DNA of 64,000 nt from an uncultured Rickettsiales bacterium (GTDB lineage: Bacteria > Pseudomonadota > Alphaproteobacteria > Rs-D84). Made by a program: the position numbers and the translations under genes. The stretch spans positions 1-64,000 of the forward strand of contig URSG01000002.1 in NCBI GenBank assembly GCA_900550565.1. The letters are read 5' to 3'. The first letter of the stretch is position 1. Each line of letters opens with the position of its first letter. Under the pieces are notes generated by a model that made no database searches, was not told the origin of the DNA, and saw only the letters and a program-made list of their open reading frames with translations. Positions 62,806 through 64,000 of this stretch are shown one piece after another.

Positions 62806-64000
62806 TTTGATTATTCATCGCATTTGGCAACATATACGTCGTCATCGCGTGGCGTATGCCTGTGTTGCCGGCGTGCTGGTTGTATATTGGACGGTGCGAT
62901 TGTTTTTTACACCACCACTGTTGGCGCACACACATTTTTCAACCGCGTATTACGACCGAAATGGTAATTTAATGCGTCTGACATTGTCGGCCGATGATAA
63001 ATACAGATTATTCACCCCATTGAATAAAATCAGTCCTGACATCGCCCGCGCCACCATTTTATATGAAGATAAATATTTCTGGTATCACCCGGGCATAAAC
63101 CCAGTGTCTCTGGCCAAGGCCACCGTGAATTGGTTTCGTGGCACGCCCCACCCGGCCGGCGCATCAACAATCACAATGCAGGTTGCACGAATATTATATA
63201 ACCTGGACACGCGTCGCCCTGTTGGAAAACTGGAACAAATTGCCGCCGCGATTTATATTGACGCATTTTATTCCAAGCGCGAAATTCTGGAAACATATTT
63301 AAACCTGGCGCCGTATGGCGGCAACATAGAAGGCGTCGGTGCGGCGGCACTGGTATATTTTCATCATCGCGCCCAAGATATGCCAACCATAGAATCAATT
63401 ACCCTGGCGACAATTCCGCAAAATCCGACGCGTCGTGGTCTGAACACGAATACAGGTCTGAACAATATTATGAATATGCGTGGCGATTTGGTGCGACGTT
63501 GGGTTGCCGCAAACCCAGATGACGCCCATCTGGTGACATTGGCCGAAATGCCATTGAACACATATAACGTGCGCGATTTACCGTTTGATGCCCCACATTT
63601 CACAGACCGCCAAATTGCCACACGACAAAATTATTGGGCTGACATTGGCGCGCGCAATTCAGAAATCAGAACGACGCTGGACATAAATCTGCAAAAACGA
63701 TTGACCCAGACACTGCGCCAGCAAATTGCGCGACGAAAATCCCACGGCGTCAATAATGCTGCGGCGATTTTGGTCAACTATAAAACCATGCAGGTTTTAG
63801 CGCACATCGGTTCGGTTGATTATTTTGATAAATCTATTTTTGGCGAAAACGACGGCGTCACCGCACGACGCAGTCCGGGTTCAACCCTGAAACCATTGAT
63901 ATACGCCGCCGCCACCGACCGCGGTATGATTCACGGTATGACATTATTGCGCGACGCGAAAATCAGTTTTGGGGTATATGCCCCTGAAAATTCAGACAGT
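62792..64000 (+). CDS. pbpC: Penicillin-binding protein 1C, partial (3' end beyond window)
   Basis: 403 codons seen from the ATG at 62792, which overlaps the macroglobulin end by 14 nt in another frame. One membrane helix at about 20-40, a GT51 glycosyltransferase domain with catalytic E92 in LYEDKYFWYHPG and later motifs, then the start of the transpeptidase domain with active-site S364-T-L-K367. It polymerises and cross-links peptidoglycan. The pairing with alpha-2-macroglobulin marks PbpC. Confidence 0.95.
   Translation, partial: MKRTSLIIHRIWQHIRRHRVAYACVAGVLVVYWTVRLFFTPPLLAHTHFSTAYYDRNGNLMRLTLSADDKYRLFTPLNKISPDIARATILYEDKYFWYHPGINPVSLAKATVNWFRGTPHPAGASTITMQVARILYNLDTRRPVGKLEQIAAAIYIDAFYSKREILETYLNLAPYGGNIEGVGAAALVYFHHRAQDMPTIESITLATIPQNPTRRGLNTNTGLNNIMNMRGDLVRRWVAANPDDAHLVTLAEMPLNTYNVRDLPFDAPHFTDRQIATRQNYWADIGARNSEIRTTLDINLQKRLTQTLRQQIARRKSHGVNNAAAILVNYKTMQVLAHIGSVDYFDKSIFGENDGVTARRSPGSTLKPLIYAAATDRGMIHGMTLLRDAKISFGVYAPENSDS

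Overview
The window looks like chromosome from a fermentative, host- or gut-type alphaproteobacterium. The Gram-negative envelope genes (lptC/lptB, bamE, an OmpA-type lipoprotein, envC, alpha-2-macroglobulin/pbpC), the CarD, RodZ and TlyA homologues and the rpsB-tsf pair fit that group. A one-piece pyruvate:ferredoxin oxidoreductase (nifJ) points to anaerobic pyruvate metabolism. Lineage is inferred from gene content only; no rRNA is present.

Layout. 0-6.5 kb: a partial membrane protein, a TrmN6-like methylase, an M23 peptidase/bactofilin pair, rpiB, leuS and tlyA. 6.5-7.5 kb: a gene-free, A/C-rich stretch holding a near-perfect XerCD dif site, so the replication terminus is probably here; most genes to the right of it run leftward, as expected. 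7.5-24.4 kb: mostly leftward housekeeping genes (aroK-mscL, tkt-ygjP-hisS-prfA, rlmE, an orphan Ffh M-domain protein, uvrA, rodZ, dus, tspO). hisS has a candidate leader peptide with three consecutive His codons. 24.4-27.2 kb: tRNA-Arg, then an AT-rich islet with a UvrD-like helicase and a small two-TM protein, preceded by an element of mutually exclusive hairpins. 27.2-38.9 kb: ssb, rho, a nested spanin-like pair, an arginase-family gene chained by ATGA overlaps to two small ORFs, a 35-bp perfect inverted repeat around the start of that operon, tRNA-Pro, an HExxH protein, an OmpA-type lipoprotein, lptC-lptB and carD.

38.9-47 kb: bamE, nifJ, a ClpP-fold protein without its catalytic residues, ctpA, and a degenerate-Fic/kinase two-gene operon. 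47-50.7 kb: three secreted proteins (Cys-rich, LRR-like repeat, coiled-coil stalk). 50.7-55 kb: tyrS-envC and rpsB-tsf. 55-64 kb: a leaderless S8 protease with a C-terminal barrel-like tail, then alpha-2-macroglobulin and pbpC, the latter cut by the window edge.

The most unusual candidates are the inverted-repeat operon start (possible phase switch), the degenerate Fic/kinase pair, the ClpP-like pseudoprotease, the orphan SRP M domain, the AT-rich helicase islet and the His-codon leader before hisS. Several promoters place the -10 box 6-10 nt before the start codon, so leaderless translation seems common. All functional statements are from reading motifs by eye; no searches were run.
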